Assembly: GCA_003559855.1 (NCBI GenBank)
Contig: PWJZ01000099.1
Coordinates: forward strand, 1 to 44,585
Direction: 5' to 3'
Source: Bacteroidales bacterium
GTDB lineage: Bacteria > Bacteroidota > Bacteroidia > Bacteroidales > UBA7960
Length of the DNA: 44,585 nucleotides
Positions 9,301 through 16,933 of this stretch are shown here, one piece after another. The position numbers and the translations under genes were made by a program. A model generated the notes under the pieces. It had not been told where the DNA came from. It made no database searches and saw only the letters and a list, made by a program, of their open reading frames with translations. Numbering within the stretch: the first letter of the stretch is position 1; each line of letters opens with the position of its first letter.

Positions 9301-9858
9301 ATGGAACATTTATGCAATTGTACGGTTGCCGAACTGAAAAACATGTCCGAAATAAAAGGAAAAGATATCACATTCGCAGGAATAGTTACATCCTCTGCAC
9401 ACAGAATAACAAAAAACAACAAGCCTTTTGGCGACTTCATAATTGAAGATTATACCGATTCTTACAGATTGTATCTCTTCTCCGAAGAATACCTAAAGTA
9501 TAAACATTATCTGAATGATTATAACTTCCTGTTCATTAAAGCCAAAATACAACAACGCTATAACTCCGATGCTCTTGAGGTCAGAGTGAAAAGTATTAAT
9601 TTGCTCGGCGAAGCAGTTGATAAATTTGTAGATCAGTTGATTTTAAACGTTCATGTTACGGATGTGGATGAGAAATTTATTGATACATTTAAAAGCATCT
9701 CACAGGCCAATACGGGAAAGTGCCGATTGAAAATATTACTGAAAGACCCGGTGGAAAAGTATTCTGTAGAAATGGTTTCACGAAAAATAAAAGTGGATCC
9801 GGTAAACTTTTTAAAACAGCTTAAGAAAAATTATAATGTATCGTTTACTTTGAAATAA
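6400..9858 (+). CDS. dnaE: DNA polymerase III subunit alpha
   Basis: Replicative polymerase subunit, 1,152 residues from the ATG at 6400. A longer reading from 6340 adds 20 unrelated residues, so I prefer 6400, which gives MADFTHLHVHTQFSILDGA. Domains in order: an N-terminal PHP domain beginning HLHVHTQ (residues ~5-11); the C-family polymerase core with GPGRGSAAGSAVAYC and the catalytic acidic motif PDIDIDFDDEERD (about 396-408); the fingers region with YRPGPMDFIP and MVYQEQIMQ; tandem helix-hairpin-helix elements (FGLGAIKGVGE); a beta-clamp-binding motif QMNLFG (about 916-921); and a C-terminal OB fold (FAGIVTSS..., about 990-1070). This is the DnaE type, not PolC. The neighbours (rpsP, trxA) give no operon evidence. 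Confidence 0.96.
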   Translation: MADFTHLHVHTQFSILDGASSVDVLIKKAAHLGMDALAITDHGNMFGVLPFVEESKKHSIKPVIGCELYVAEGSRFEKKGREDRSGFHLILLAKNFEGYKNLSRLCSLGYLEGFYYTPRVDKELLKKYSKGLIASSSCKGGEIPSIILEKGPESARAALEEYIDIFKDDFYLELQRHGLPDQETLNRHLTALAEEYNIRVIATNDCHFVDGADAKAHDILICLQTGKDLDDELRMKYTGQEYLKSPEEMAELFKDIPEAISNTREIVDKVEDYDITTKDIHLPVFPLPEGFSSEDAYLRHLTYEGAGKLYGEITPEIKERLDSELKVISDMGYPGYFIIVQDVINEARRQGVAVGPGRGSAAGSAVAYCTGITAIDPVKYNLIFERFLNPARISMPDIDIDFDDEERDKVLKYVTKKYGREKVAQIVTFGTMASRSAIRDVARVLKLPLPEADRLAKLVPEKQGTTLEKSFREVHELAKELNNSKNPLIKETLRYATVLEGVNRHTGVHACGVIIGPTNLIDCLPLSTSKDSELPVTQYEGKLVESVGMLKMDFLGLKTLSIIKDALKNIKTRHNKTIDIENVPLDDDETFKLYQRGDTIGTFQFESEGMRNYLKELKPTNIEDLIAMNALYRPGPMDFIPTYIKRKHGKEKVEYPHPWLEDILKPTYGIMVYQEQIMQAARIMAGYSMGAADILRRVMGKKEQKEMEEQKSVFIKGAVDKGVDRKSAEQIFHVMEKFAQYGFNRSHSAAYSVVAYRTAYLKAHYPAEFMAAVLTHNFRDIKKITYFMEECNRQNIPVLGPDVNESRFNFVVNDKGEIRFGLGAIKGVGESAVENIVNERLENGLYKSFFDFIKRVNLRAVNKKVLESLAMAGAFDCFKGVHRAQFFHQEDEGNYTFLDKAIKHAQQVKNREDHQQMNLFGDIEETEIPDPELPECSKWSSLELLKKEKEITGMYISGHPLDDYKVQMEHLCNCTVAELKNMSEIKGKDITFAGIVTSSAHRITKNNKPFGDFIIEDYTDSYRLYLFSEEYLKYKHYLNDYNFLFIKAKIQQRYNSDALEVRVKSINLLGEAVDKFVDQLILNVHVTDVDEKFIDTFKSISQANTGKCRLKILLKDPVEKYSVEMVSRKIKVDPVNFLKQLKKNYNVSFTLK

Positions 9859-10015
9859 AAGGATGTTTTTTAACCGGTTTTGCATCATCGGGTAAAACAA
9901 TTTGTAATGCAACTTGTTATTATACTAAGATTACGTAAATCATTCCGGATTTTATGACAGTTTTTTTGCAACAGGTAATTATAATTAATATATGATCATT
10001 TAAAAATTCATAATT

Positions 10016-10336
10016 ATGGTAATTGATTTAACAGATACAAATTTTGAAGAGAAGGTTTTAAAGTCAGATAAGCCTGTATTGGTTGATTTTTGGGCTGAAT
10101 GGTGCGGTCCTTGCCGTATGGTGGCACCTGTTATTGACGAATTGGCGGAAGAGTATAAAGGCAAGGCTGTATTCGGCAAGGTTAATGTTGACAATAACAC
10201 CCAGGTTGCTTCGCAATTCGGTATCAGAAATATACCAACGATACTGTTTTTTAAAGACGGATCGGTTGTTGACAAGCAGGTAGGTGCTGTGCCAAAACCT
10301 GTTCTTGCATCAAAAATAGACAACCTTTTGAAATAG
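10016..10336 (+). CDS. trxA: Thioredoxin
   Basis: A 106-residue cytoplasmic thioredoxin. The redox-active WCGPC motif is at residues 29-33 within [12 protein letters not shown], and the cis-proline segment is [11 protein letters not shown]. Length and order match classical TrxA: an N-terminal helix/strand, the CXXC motif, and a C-terminal helix ending at residue 106. There is no signal peptide, so it acts in the cytoplasm as a general disulfide reductant, for example for ribonucleotide reductase or the CysH-type reductase encoded at 20882-21583. It lies 158 bases after dnaE and 82 bases before the DUF58 gene on the same strand. I see no convincing promoter consensus. Confidence 0.95.
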   Translation: MVIDLTDTNFEEKVLKSDKPVLVDFWAEWCGPCRMVAPVIDELAEEYKGKAVFGKVNVDNNTQVASQFGIRNIPTILFFKDGSVVDKQVGAVPKPVLASKIDNLLK

Positions 10337-10418
10337 TAGAGGGTGCGAAAAATTAGTGGGCGGTGTATATTTTGCCGGCATAGATATTGCGACGGGCAAT
10401 AAATAAAATGTATGCAAT

Positions 10419-11351
10419 ATGGCAGAAAAAATTGATCAGAAGCTGTTCAGAAAATTTGATAATCTTGATTTGCTTGCCAGGCAGGTTGTAGAAGGCTTCA
10501 TAACGGGCATGCACAAAAGCCCGTTTCATGGCTTTTCGGTCGAATTTGCCGAACACAGACTTTATAACCCTGGCGAGTCTATTAGGCATATCGACTGGAA
10601 ACTGTTTGCCCGTACAGAAAAACTTTTTGTGAAAAAATATGAAGAAGAAACCAATTTGCGTTGCCAGATAGTTCTTGACAATTCTTCTTCAATGTATTTT
10701 CCCTTGCCGGGTGAGCAATCAGACCGTCTGAACAAAATCGCCTTTTCGGTATATTGTGCTGCGACTATTATCTACATGCTAAGAAAACAACGCGATGCTA
10801 TGGGCCTGACAGTGTTTTCAGACGATATCGAAACACATACCCCCGCAAAATCTACCGGCGTGCATCAGAAAATGCTTTTTACAAAACTGGAAAATATATT
10901 ATCGCCCGATAAACAACAGCTTAATAAGAAGACAAATACCGCCGAACTTCTGCATCTGATAGCGGAAAAGATACACCGGCGCTCACTCGTGATCATCTTT
11001 AGCGATATGATGGATAATTCGGAAAATACCAACAAAATATTTCCCGCACTGCAGCACCTGAAACATAATAAACATGAAGTTATCCTGTTTAGTGTTTTTG
11101 ACTATGATAAAGAAGTATCGCTCGATTATAAAAACCGGCCGCATAGGTTTATTGATATGGAAACCGGAAACGACATAAAATTAAACCCCAATGAATTGCG
11201 AAACAGATATGAAAAGATGGTAAAAGAGTATTATCATAACATCAGACTTAAATGTATGCAGTACAGAATAGATTTTGTTGAATCGGATATTAAACTCGGA
11301 TTTGATCCGGTATTAACTTCTTTCCTGGTCAAACGGTCGAAGCTGTTTTAA
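10419..11351 (+). CDS. DUF58 protein with a vWA-like fold
   Basis: A 310-residue soluble DUF58 protein. The family signature VEFAEHRLYNPGESIRHIDWK is at residues 41-61, and a MIDAS-like DNSSS (residues 87-91) suggests a vWA-type metal site. DUF58 proteins are typically encoded beside MoxR AAA+ ATPases and BatA/BatB-type membrane proteins, and are thought to help MoxR-dependent assembly or stress functions. No moxR or bat gene lies in this window, so here the gene is detached from its usual cluster, or the cluster is elsewhere. There is no signal peptide or membrane segment. The function is inferred only at family level. Confidence 0.85.
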   Translation: MAEKIDQKLFRKFDNLDLLARQVVEGFITGMHKSPFHGFSVEFAEHRLYNPGESIRHIDWKLFARTEKLFVKKYEEETNLRCQIVLDNSSSMYFPLPGEQSDRLNKIAFSVYCAATIIYMLRKQRDAMGLTVFSDDIETHTPAKSTGVHQKMLFTKLENILSPDKQQLNKKTNTAELLHLIAEKIHRRSLVIIFSDMMDNSENTNKIFPALQHLKHNKHEVILFSVFDYDKEVSLDYKNRPHRFIDMETGNDIKLNPNELRNRYEKMVKEYYHNIRLKCMQYRIDFVESDIKLGFDPVLTSFLVKRSKLF

Positions 11352-11422
11352 ACAGTAAATTTATTTTTTTAACATATTTTTGGTTTAGATCATTGGTTTT
11401 TCTATTTTTACTGAAAAATTTA

Positions 11423-11481
11423 TTTGCATGTTTGAAATTTCAATAATTACACTATGGAATTAAGGCGGTTAAACATGCAAA
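11423..11481. other. 11-bp perfect inverted repeat in the intergenic gap
   Basis: TTTGCATGTTT (11423-11433) and AAACATGCAAA (11471-11481) are perfect complements 37 bases apart, inside the 296-base gap between DUF58 and the PAS gene. No T-run follows. A small hairpin CCTGC-CTGT-GCAGG lies further on, before the PAS gene. It could be a structured leader or an operator pair. I see no ORF in this gap. Confidence 0.45.
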
Positions 11482-11647
11482 GAGTTAAAGGTATAAAATG
11501 CAGTTTTATCAATGTTTGACCATTAATAATATATTTCTTTAAATGACAGCAGGATTTAAAACAGGTTTGTTTTCTTTTGCAGTTTTTTTGCCTGCCTGTG
11601 CAGGAAATGTGTTCTTAATGGAGTGACGATTTGTTAACCAATCTGTT

Positions 11648-12958
11648 ATGTATATATTGTTATATTTTTCTTTAGCTGTTGCAGTAGTTTTTCTTTTTAC
11701 CGCAGTTTTGTATATGAAAAAATACCGGGAAAAGAAAAATCATATGGAAAAACTGCAAAGATCATTGCAGGAAAAGGAAAAAACCAATAGTGCTATTGAA
11801 TTTGGTGAAAATAAGTTATATGATCTTGTGCATGTACTTAACGAAGGGTTTATGTATATTGATACAAACGATAAAATTTCCTACCTGAATGAAAAAGTCT
11901 GCCTTATATTCGGTGGTAATTACAATGATTTGATAAACAGAAGTATATATGATTTTTTTCTGGATCAGAAAGATGCTAAAATTTATAATGAAAAAAAGTA
12001 TCTGAAAGAAAAGGGTAAGGCAGATCAATATGATCTGCAGATAAGGCAAATGGGGGGGGAGCCAAGATGGGTCAGAATTTCCGTTTCTCCTTTGCCCGAC
12101 AATGACAATAACCGTATCGGATCTGTGTGTATTATTACCGACATCACCGAAAGAAAAGAATATGATAAAAGCATGAAAGAATTAACCGCTAATTTGAACC
12201 AGAAAATAAAGCAGTTGAATTGTTTATACGATATTTCTGATCTTACGAGTGTGCCCGGAATTACATTCGAGGAAATATTTGTAAAATCACTTGATATTAT
12301 ACCCTTCGGACTTAAATATTCACATGATACCTGTGTTGAAATCGTTTTTGAATCACGTGAGTATCGATCCGATAATTTTGAGGAAACCCAGTGGTGTTAT
12401 GTTGTTCCTATTAAGGTACAGAAAAAGAAGCTTGGGCATATAAGGGTATGTTATACCGAAGAAAAGCCTTTTATTAACAAGGACCCATTCCATTTTAACG
12501 AAAAAATACTTATTAAAAACATAGCAGAAAAACTGGGGCAGGTGATCGAAGCCAAAAATATGGAAAATACCCTTAAAGAAAGCAAACTCAAACTCACACT
12601 TACCCAGAAAGTCACAAAAACAGGTAGTTGGGAATGGGATGTTTTTGCAAACCGTAAGATCTTTTCCGACAGTTTTTTTAATGTTTTGGATGTTCCTGTT
12701 GAAAAAAGATTTTTCTTCGATGATGAAGCGTTTTTTAAAATGATACATCCCGATGATAAAGAACATGTGCAAAGCCTGTTTAATAAAATCTCAAATTATG
12801 AATTCAACACCCTTGAATTCAAATCAAGGGTCATTCAAGATAATGGGGTCATCAAGCATGTTTTATTCAATGGCGACATAATTAAAGACGATAATAATGA
12901 GCCTTCGAAGTTGATCTTTACGATCCGGAATATTACAAAACAAGGCAAAAAAAAATAG
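11648..12958 (+). CDS. Membrane-anchored PAS / GAF-like / PAS sensor without a kinase domain
   Basis: 436 residues. One N-terminal membrane helix (about residues 2-22) is followed by a coiled coil (~25-55) and a first PAS domain (~57-172, starting LYDLVHVLNEGFMYID and ending IITDITERKEYD). Next is a GAF-like sensory module (~188-305) with the LNCLYDISDLTSVPGITFEE start that is common in sensor kinases. A second PAS_3-type domain (~315-432) has TGSWEWDV and HPDDKEHV and ends TIRNITKQGKKK. The protein stops there: no HisKA or ATPase domain, so it cannot be a histidine kinase as encoded. The stop follows nine A residues (12947-12955). A -1 shift at that tract continues without a stop into the Hpt gene, restoring a typical post-PAS linker (ITKQGKKKIELINQ). 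The two may therefore be one sensor-Hpt gene. Confidence 0.8.
   Translation: MYILLYFSLAVAVVFLFTAVLYMKKYREKKNHMEKLQRSLQEKEKTNSAIEFGENKLYDLVHVLNEGFMYIDTNDKISYLNEKVCLIFGGNYNDLINRSIYDFFLDQKDAKIYNEKKYLKEKGKADQYDLQIRQMGGEPRWVRISVSPLPDNDNNRIGSVCIITDITERKEYDKSMKELTANLNQKIKQLNCLYDISDLTSVPGITFEEIFVKSLDIIPFGLKYSHDTCVEIVFESREYRSDNFEETQWCYVVPIKVQKKKLGHIRVCYTEEKPFINKDPFHFNEKILIKNIAEKLGQVIEAKNMENTLKESKLKLTLTQKVTKTGSWEWDVFANRKIFSDSFFNVLDVPVEKRFFFDDEAFFKMIHPDDKEHVQSLFNKISNYEFNTLEFKSRVIQDNGVIKHVLFNGDIIKDDNNEPSKLIFTIRNITKQGKKK
12947..12955 (+). other. A9 tract joining two frames (candidate slippery site)
   Basis: Nine A residues precede the TAG at 12956-12958. The -1 frame reads ATA GAG TTA ATA AAT CAA and stays open to the Hpt ATG at 12985. 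A-only heptamers are efficient ribosomal -1 slip sites, and long A-runs also cause RNA polymerase slippage. A sequencing indel is the alternative. Confidence 0.55.
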
Positions 12959-12984
12959 AGTTAATAAATCAATACAAGGCAGCA

Positions 12985-13380
12985 ATGAGCACAAAAAATT
13001 TTGATAACGGTTTTAAATTCCCCGATTTTGAACAATATCCCATGTTTAATGATAAAAATATGGAACAATTACAAGCTTTAACCAAGCACCATCCGGAATC
13101 ATTAAAGGATATAATAAAATCATTGATTGAAGAGGTGCCTGTATTGCTTGAAAATGTTGAGGATGGCATTAATAAGACACAATTTGAAAAAATACAGCAA
13201 CATATTCATTCCTTAAAAGGGATTTTTGCAACTTTCGGTGCTACAAGGCTTTTTGAGATTTCCAGGTATATGGACGAGAACAATAAAAAGGAAAACTTTG
13301 ATATTACCTTTAAGCTTTTTCCCATGTTGAAATCAAATTATTATAAGCTCGAAGAGCTACTTAAGGAAAGGTTCCTGTAG
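12985..13380 (+). CDS. Hpt (histidine phosphotransfer) domain protein
   Basis: A 131-residue protein whose C-terminal two thirds is an Hpt helical bundle. The phospho-accepting histidine is H75 in HSLKGIFATFGATRL, matching the H-x-LKG-x3-x-x-GA signature. Such domains relay phosphate between receiver domains, or between a hybrid kinase and a response regulator. The N-terminal ~25 residues look like a linker. The gene begins 27 bases after the PAS protein stop, in the -1 frame. The frame is open upstream of the ATG as far as the A9 tract, so it may be the C-terminal domain of that sensor, with the ATG at 12985 internal. No kinase or receiver gene is adjacent, so the phosphate donor is unknown. 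Confidence 0.82.
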   Translation: MSTKNFDNGFKFPDFEQYPMFNDKNMEQLQALTKHHPESLKDIIKSLIEEVPVLLENVEDGINKTQFEKIQQHIHSLKGIFATFGATRLFEISRYMDENNKKENFDITFKLFPMLKSNYYKLEELLKERFL

Positions 13381-13440
13381 CATAACTCTCATTTTTTTGT
13401 TATGAGTATCCCGGCGGGTTATTTTCGGTGATAAGCAGGG

Positions 13441-14691
13441 TTAAGTTTTATTTATGTCCACTATTTTATCAACCAGGTACTTACCTTCATCCAGGTTTTC
13501 TTTTATTTTGGCAAACGCTTCAAGTGTATATTTTACATCTTCAAGTGTGTGTACTGCTGTGGGGATTATTCTGATGATTATTACTCCTTTTGGCACTACC
13601 GGATAACCTACTATAGAGCAGAAGATATTGTAATTTTCACGGAGGTCGTATGCTATGGCTGTTGCTTCTTCAGTTTGCCCTGATAGGTAAACGGGTGTAA
13701 CCGGCGATTGTGTATTACCGAGATTAAAGCCGCGTTTGCGCAGTCCGTTTTGGAGTTCATAGGCTATAGTCCAAAGTTTCTCACGCAATTCGGGGTGATT
13801 ACGGAGTAGTTCGAGTCTTTTCAGTGCACCTATTACGAGGGGCATGGGCAAAGACTTTGCGAATATCTGACTACGCATATTATAGGCCAGATATCTGATC
13901 ACTTCGGGTGTAGAGGCGACAAAGGCTCCGATGGCGGCCATCGCCTTTGCAAATGTACCGAAATAGACATCAACCTCATGGGTTACATCGAAATGCTCGG
14001 CAACACCGGCACCGGTCTTTCCCATAACACCGAAACCATGTGCGTCATCCACGATAAGCCTGAATTTAAAATCTTTCTTCAGAGCAGTTATCTCATCAAG
14101 CTTGCCAAGATCACCCGACATGCCAAAAACCCCTTCGGTGATCACCATTATGCCGCCACCTGTCTGTTCAGTTATTTTAGTAGCCCTCTCAAGCTGCTTC
14201 TTCAGATTGTTAATGTCGTTATGTGGAAAAACAAAACGTTTGCCCAGATGCAAACGCACACCGTCAACAATACATGCATGTGCCTCCGAATCATATACAA
14301 TAACATCATTACGGTCAACCAGGGCATCAATAATGGAAACCATACCCTGATAACCGTAGTTAAGCAGATAACACGCTTCTTTACCTACAAATTCAGCCAG
14401 CTCCTCCTCCAGCTTTTCATGCATATCGGTCTGCCCCGACATCATACGCGCTCCCATAGGATAGGCAAGCCCGTATATGGCAGTAGCATCACTGTCTGCC
14501 TTCCTAACCTCAGGATGATTAGCCAAACCTAAATAATTGTTCAAACTCCAAACCAGCCTTTCCTTACCCCTGAACTTCATCCTCGTTGAGATATCACCCT
14601 CAAGCTTGGGAAAAGCAAAATAACCGTGTATCTTGTTTGCATACTGACCTAAAGGTCCTAACCTGTTTGTAACTTTGTTGAATATGTCCAC
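13441..14691 (-). CDS. AOS-family PLP-dependent acyltransferase (SPT/CFAT/KBL-like)
   Basis: An alpha-oxoamine synthase-family enzyme (fold-type I PLP), condensing an acyl-CoA with an amino acid with decarboxylation. Features: SLNNYLGLANHP near the N-terminus, a glycine-rich MGARMMSGQTDMHEKLE, the cofactor motif VDDAHGFGVMGKTG, and the PLP-lysine segment FGTFAKAMAAIGAF. Automatic names would be 8-amino-7-oxononanoate synthase or 2-amino-3-ketobutyrate CoA ligase. There are no biotin or threonine-catabolism neighbours. The N-terminal GPLG...GYFAFPKLEG segment recalls a Bacteroidota-specific subgroup, for which sphingolipid (serine) or sulfonolipid (cysteate) synthesis is possible; the substrate is unproven. 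Start: no ATG precedes the conserved region. GTG at 14691 (VDIFNKV) is preferred over TTG at 14715, because a good promoter at 14724-14755 would start transcription almost at 14715. Confidence 0.8.
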   Translation of the reverse strand: MDIFNKVTNRLGPLGQYANKIHGYFAFPKLEGDISTRMKFRGKERLVWSLNNYLGLANHPEVRKADSDATAIYGLAYPMGARMMSGQTDMHEKLEEELAEFVGKEACYLLNYGYQGMVSIIDALVDRNDVIVYDSEAHACIVDGVRLHLGKRFVFPHNDINNLKKQLERATKITEQTGGGIMVITEGVFGMSGDLGKLDEITALKKDFKFRLIVDDAHGFGVMGKTGAGVAEHFDVTHEVDVYFGTFAKAMAAIGAFVASTPEVIRYLAYNMRSQIFAKSLPMPLVIGALKRLELLRNHPELREKLWTIAYELQNGLRKRGFNLGNTQSPVTPVYLSGQTEEATAIAYDLRENYNIFCSIVGYPVVPKGVIIIRIIPTAVHTLEDVKYTLEAFAKIKENLDEGKYLVDKIVDINKT

Positions 14692-14723
14692 CGGTAATAT
14701 TTTTTTTATTAGCAAAGGATGTG

Positions 14724-14755
14724 CAAAACTATAACAATATTATTCTAATTGCAAA
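14724..14755 (-). promoter_or_regulatory. Bacteroidota promoter for the AOS-family gene
   Basis: Minus-strand TTTG (14755-14752), a 20-base spacer and TAGTTTTG (14731-14724) form a full consensus match. The predicted transcript start is near 14717, giving a leader of about 26 bases to the GTG at 14691. Confidence 0.6.
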
Positions 14756-14868
14756 AAAAAAGGGGTATTGTCCTTAAGATATTCTTAATTCGCCGAAATC
14801 ACAGGCTTATCGCCCGCATAGCATTTATTTAGTATTGGAATGTCTTATGTTGGGAGAATTTGTCAGTC

Positions 14869-16890
14869 TTAATCCCCTTTCAACTTGTTTTCAAGTATAA
14901 ACAGCTCGTCTCTCAGTCTTGCTGCTGTTAAAAAGTCGAGTTCCCTGGCGGCTTTTTCCATCTCTTTTTTTGTTTTGTCAATAGTGTTTTGCAGTTCTTT
15001 TTTGCTCATATAGTTTAACACGGGGTCAGCGGCAATGTTTATGCTTTCATTTTCCATATATGCTTTGGATGGTTTTTTTCTTGTATCTGCTACTGATGTT
15101 TGACCGTGTATGGCTTCTACCGATTTTTTGATCTGGGCAGGCGTTATTTTATGTTCTTCGTTGTATGCAAGCTGTTTTTCTCTTTTTCGGTTTGTTTCAT
15201 CAATAGCTATCTGCATCGAACGTGTGATTTTATCGGCATACATTATGACCCTGCTGTTGAGGTTTCGTGCGGCTCTTCCCGATGTTTGTATCAGAGAGCG
15301 TTCCGAGCGCAGGAATCCTTCTTTGTCGGCATCTAGGATAGCTACCAAAGAGACTTCGGGCAGGTCAAGTCCTTCGCGCAGCAGGTTAACACCTACCAGG
15401 ACGTCTATATTGCCCAGCCGCAGATCACGTAATATCTCCACGCGCTCAACGGTATCTATGTCGGAATGGATGTATTTGCAGTTTATGTTTGCTTTGGCAA
15501 GGTATTTTGCCAGCTCCTCGGTCATGCGTTTGGTAAGGGTGGTCACCAGCACCCTCTCATTTGCCGTTACGCGACAATTTATTTCTTCGAGAAGATCATC
15601 TATTTGATTGGTGCTGGGTCTTACCTCAATAGGCGGTTCCAGCAAGCCTGTCGGTCTTATGAGCTGTTCGACGACGATGCCTTCGCTCTTGCGAAGTTCA
15701 TAGTCGGCAGGTGTCGCACTGACAAAGATAACATTGCCGGTCATCTGCTCAAACTCTTCAAATTTCAAAGGCCTGTTATCAAGGGCTGCAGGCAGCCTGA
15801 ACCCGTATTCGACGAGAGTCTCCTTGCGCGACCTGTCTCCACCATACATGGCGTGAATCTGAGGTACGGTCGTGTGGCTCTCATCTATGACCGTAAGATA
15901 ATCGTCCGGAAAATAGTCAAGCAAACAAAATGGACGTGCTCCCGGCTTGCGGTTGTCAAAATAGCGCGAATAGTTCTCAATACCCGGGCAGTAACCTAAT
16001 TCGCGCAACATCTCCAGGTCGTAGTTAACCCTGTCTTCGAGTCTTTTTGCTTCGCTATGGGCGCCCATGTTTTTGAAATGATCAATCTGTTTGATCAGGT
16101 CATCCTCTATCTGGCGAAAGGCTGTCTGCATACGTTCTTTTGATGTTACAAAGATGTTTGCAGGATAAATGACGATGTCTGTTCGGCTATCTATACGTTG
16201 ACCGCTGAGGGGATCTATCGTTTCCAGCGATTCAATCTCGTCGCTCCAGAAAATTATCCTGAAGGCGTCATCCGAATATGCGGGAAAAACATCAACGGTG
16301 TCGCCTCTTACCCTGAAGCTTCCCCTTTTGAATTCGTTATGGGTGCGTTGATGAAGGCTTTGTACAAGCCTGTGCAACAGTTTGTTACGGCTGATCTTCT
16401 GCCCCGTATGCAATCTGATAACATTGGCATTGAAATCGTCAGGATTGCCAATACCATAAATACAGGATACCGAGCTGACGACGATCACGTCCCTGCGACC
16501 TGACAGAAGTGCACTCGAAGCACTCAGTCGCAGCTTTTCGATCTCTTCATTAATTGACAAGTCCTTTTCTATATATGTGTTTGTTACAGGAAGGTATGCT
16601 TCAGGCTGGTAATAGTCGTAATAAGATACGAAATATTCGACGGCATTGTTAGGGAAAAAATATTTGAACTCGCCGTAAAGTTGGGCGGCAAGGGTTTTAT
16701 TATGGCTAAGGACCAGTGTCGGGCGCCGGATTTTTTCTATTACATTGGCGATGGTAAAAGTTTTGCCCGAGCCTGTTACGCCAAGAAGCGTCTGGTAAGG
16801 AACACCCTCACGTATTCCGCTGACCAGCTGTTCAATGGCTTCGGGCTGGTCGCCCGTAGGCTCAAAATCGGATATCAATTCAAAACCCAT
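14869..16890 (-). CDS. uvrB: UvrABC excinuclease subunit B
   Basis: Nucleotide-excision-repair helicase-like subunit that verifies damage handed over by UvrA and recruits UvrC. The 673 residues equal the usual UvrB length. Visible are Walker A GVTGSGKT (residues 37-44), the DNA-clamping beta-hairpin segment YYDYYQPEAYLP (about 91-102), the DEAD-like VIDESHTTVPQ, helicase motif V/VI segments (GVNLLREGLDLPEVSLV and QTSGRAARN), and the C-terminal UVR motif (coiled coil, ~630-670, AARELDFLTAARLRDELF) that binds UvrC. It starts at the ATG at 16890, 43 bases after the Omp85 gene on the same strand, so it may be read through from there. No LexA-type SOS box is obvious. Confidence 0.96.
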   Translation of the reverse strand: MGFELISDFEPTGDQPEAIEQLVSGIREGVPYQTLLGVTGSGKTFTIANVIEKIRRPTLVLSHNKTLAAQLYGEFKYFFPNNAVEYFVSYYDYYQPEAYLPVTNTYIEKDLSINEEIEKLRLSASSALLSGRRDVIVVSSVSCIYGIGNPDDFNANVIRLHTGQKISRNKLLHRLVQSLHQRTHNEFKRGSFRVRGDTVDVFPAYSDDAFRIIFWSDEIESLETIDPLSGQRIDSRTDIVIYPANIFVTSKERMQTAFRQIEDDLIKQIDHFKNMGAHSEAKRLEDRVNYDLEMLRELGYCPGIENYSRYFDNRKPGARPFCLLDYFPDDYLTVIDESHTTVPQIHAMYGGDRSRKETLVEYGFRLPAALDNRPLKFEEFEQMTGNVIFVSATPADYELRKSEGIVVEQLIRPTGLLEPPIEVRPSTNQIDDLLEEINCRVTANERVLVTTLTKRMTEELAKYLAKANINCKYIHSDIDTVERVEILRDLRLGNIDVLVGVNLLREGLDLPEVSLVAILDADKEGFLRSERSLIQTSGRAARNLNSRVIMYADKITRSMQIAIDETNRKREKQLAYNEEHKITPAQIKKSVEAIHGQTSVADTRKKPSKAYMENESINIAADPVLNYMSKKELQNTIDKTKKEMEKAARELDFLTAARLRDELFILENKLKGD

Positions 16891-16933
16891 AATTCTTTTA
16901 TCGTGCCTTTAGTTTATTTATTATTTTCAGATA

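Noticed and set aside
11648-12958. Calling the PAS protein a histidine kinase
   Set aside because: No HisKA, ATPase, H-box or N-box is present before the stop, nor in the -1 continuation, which leads to Hpt only.
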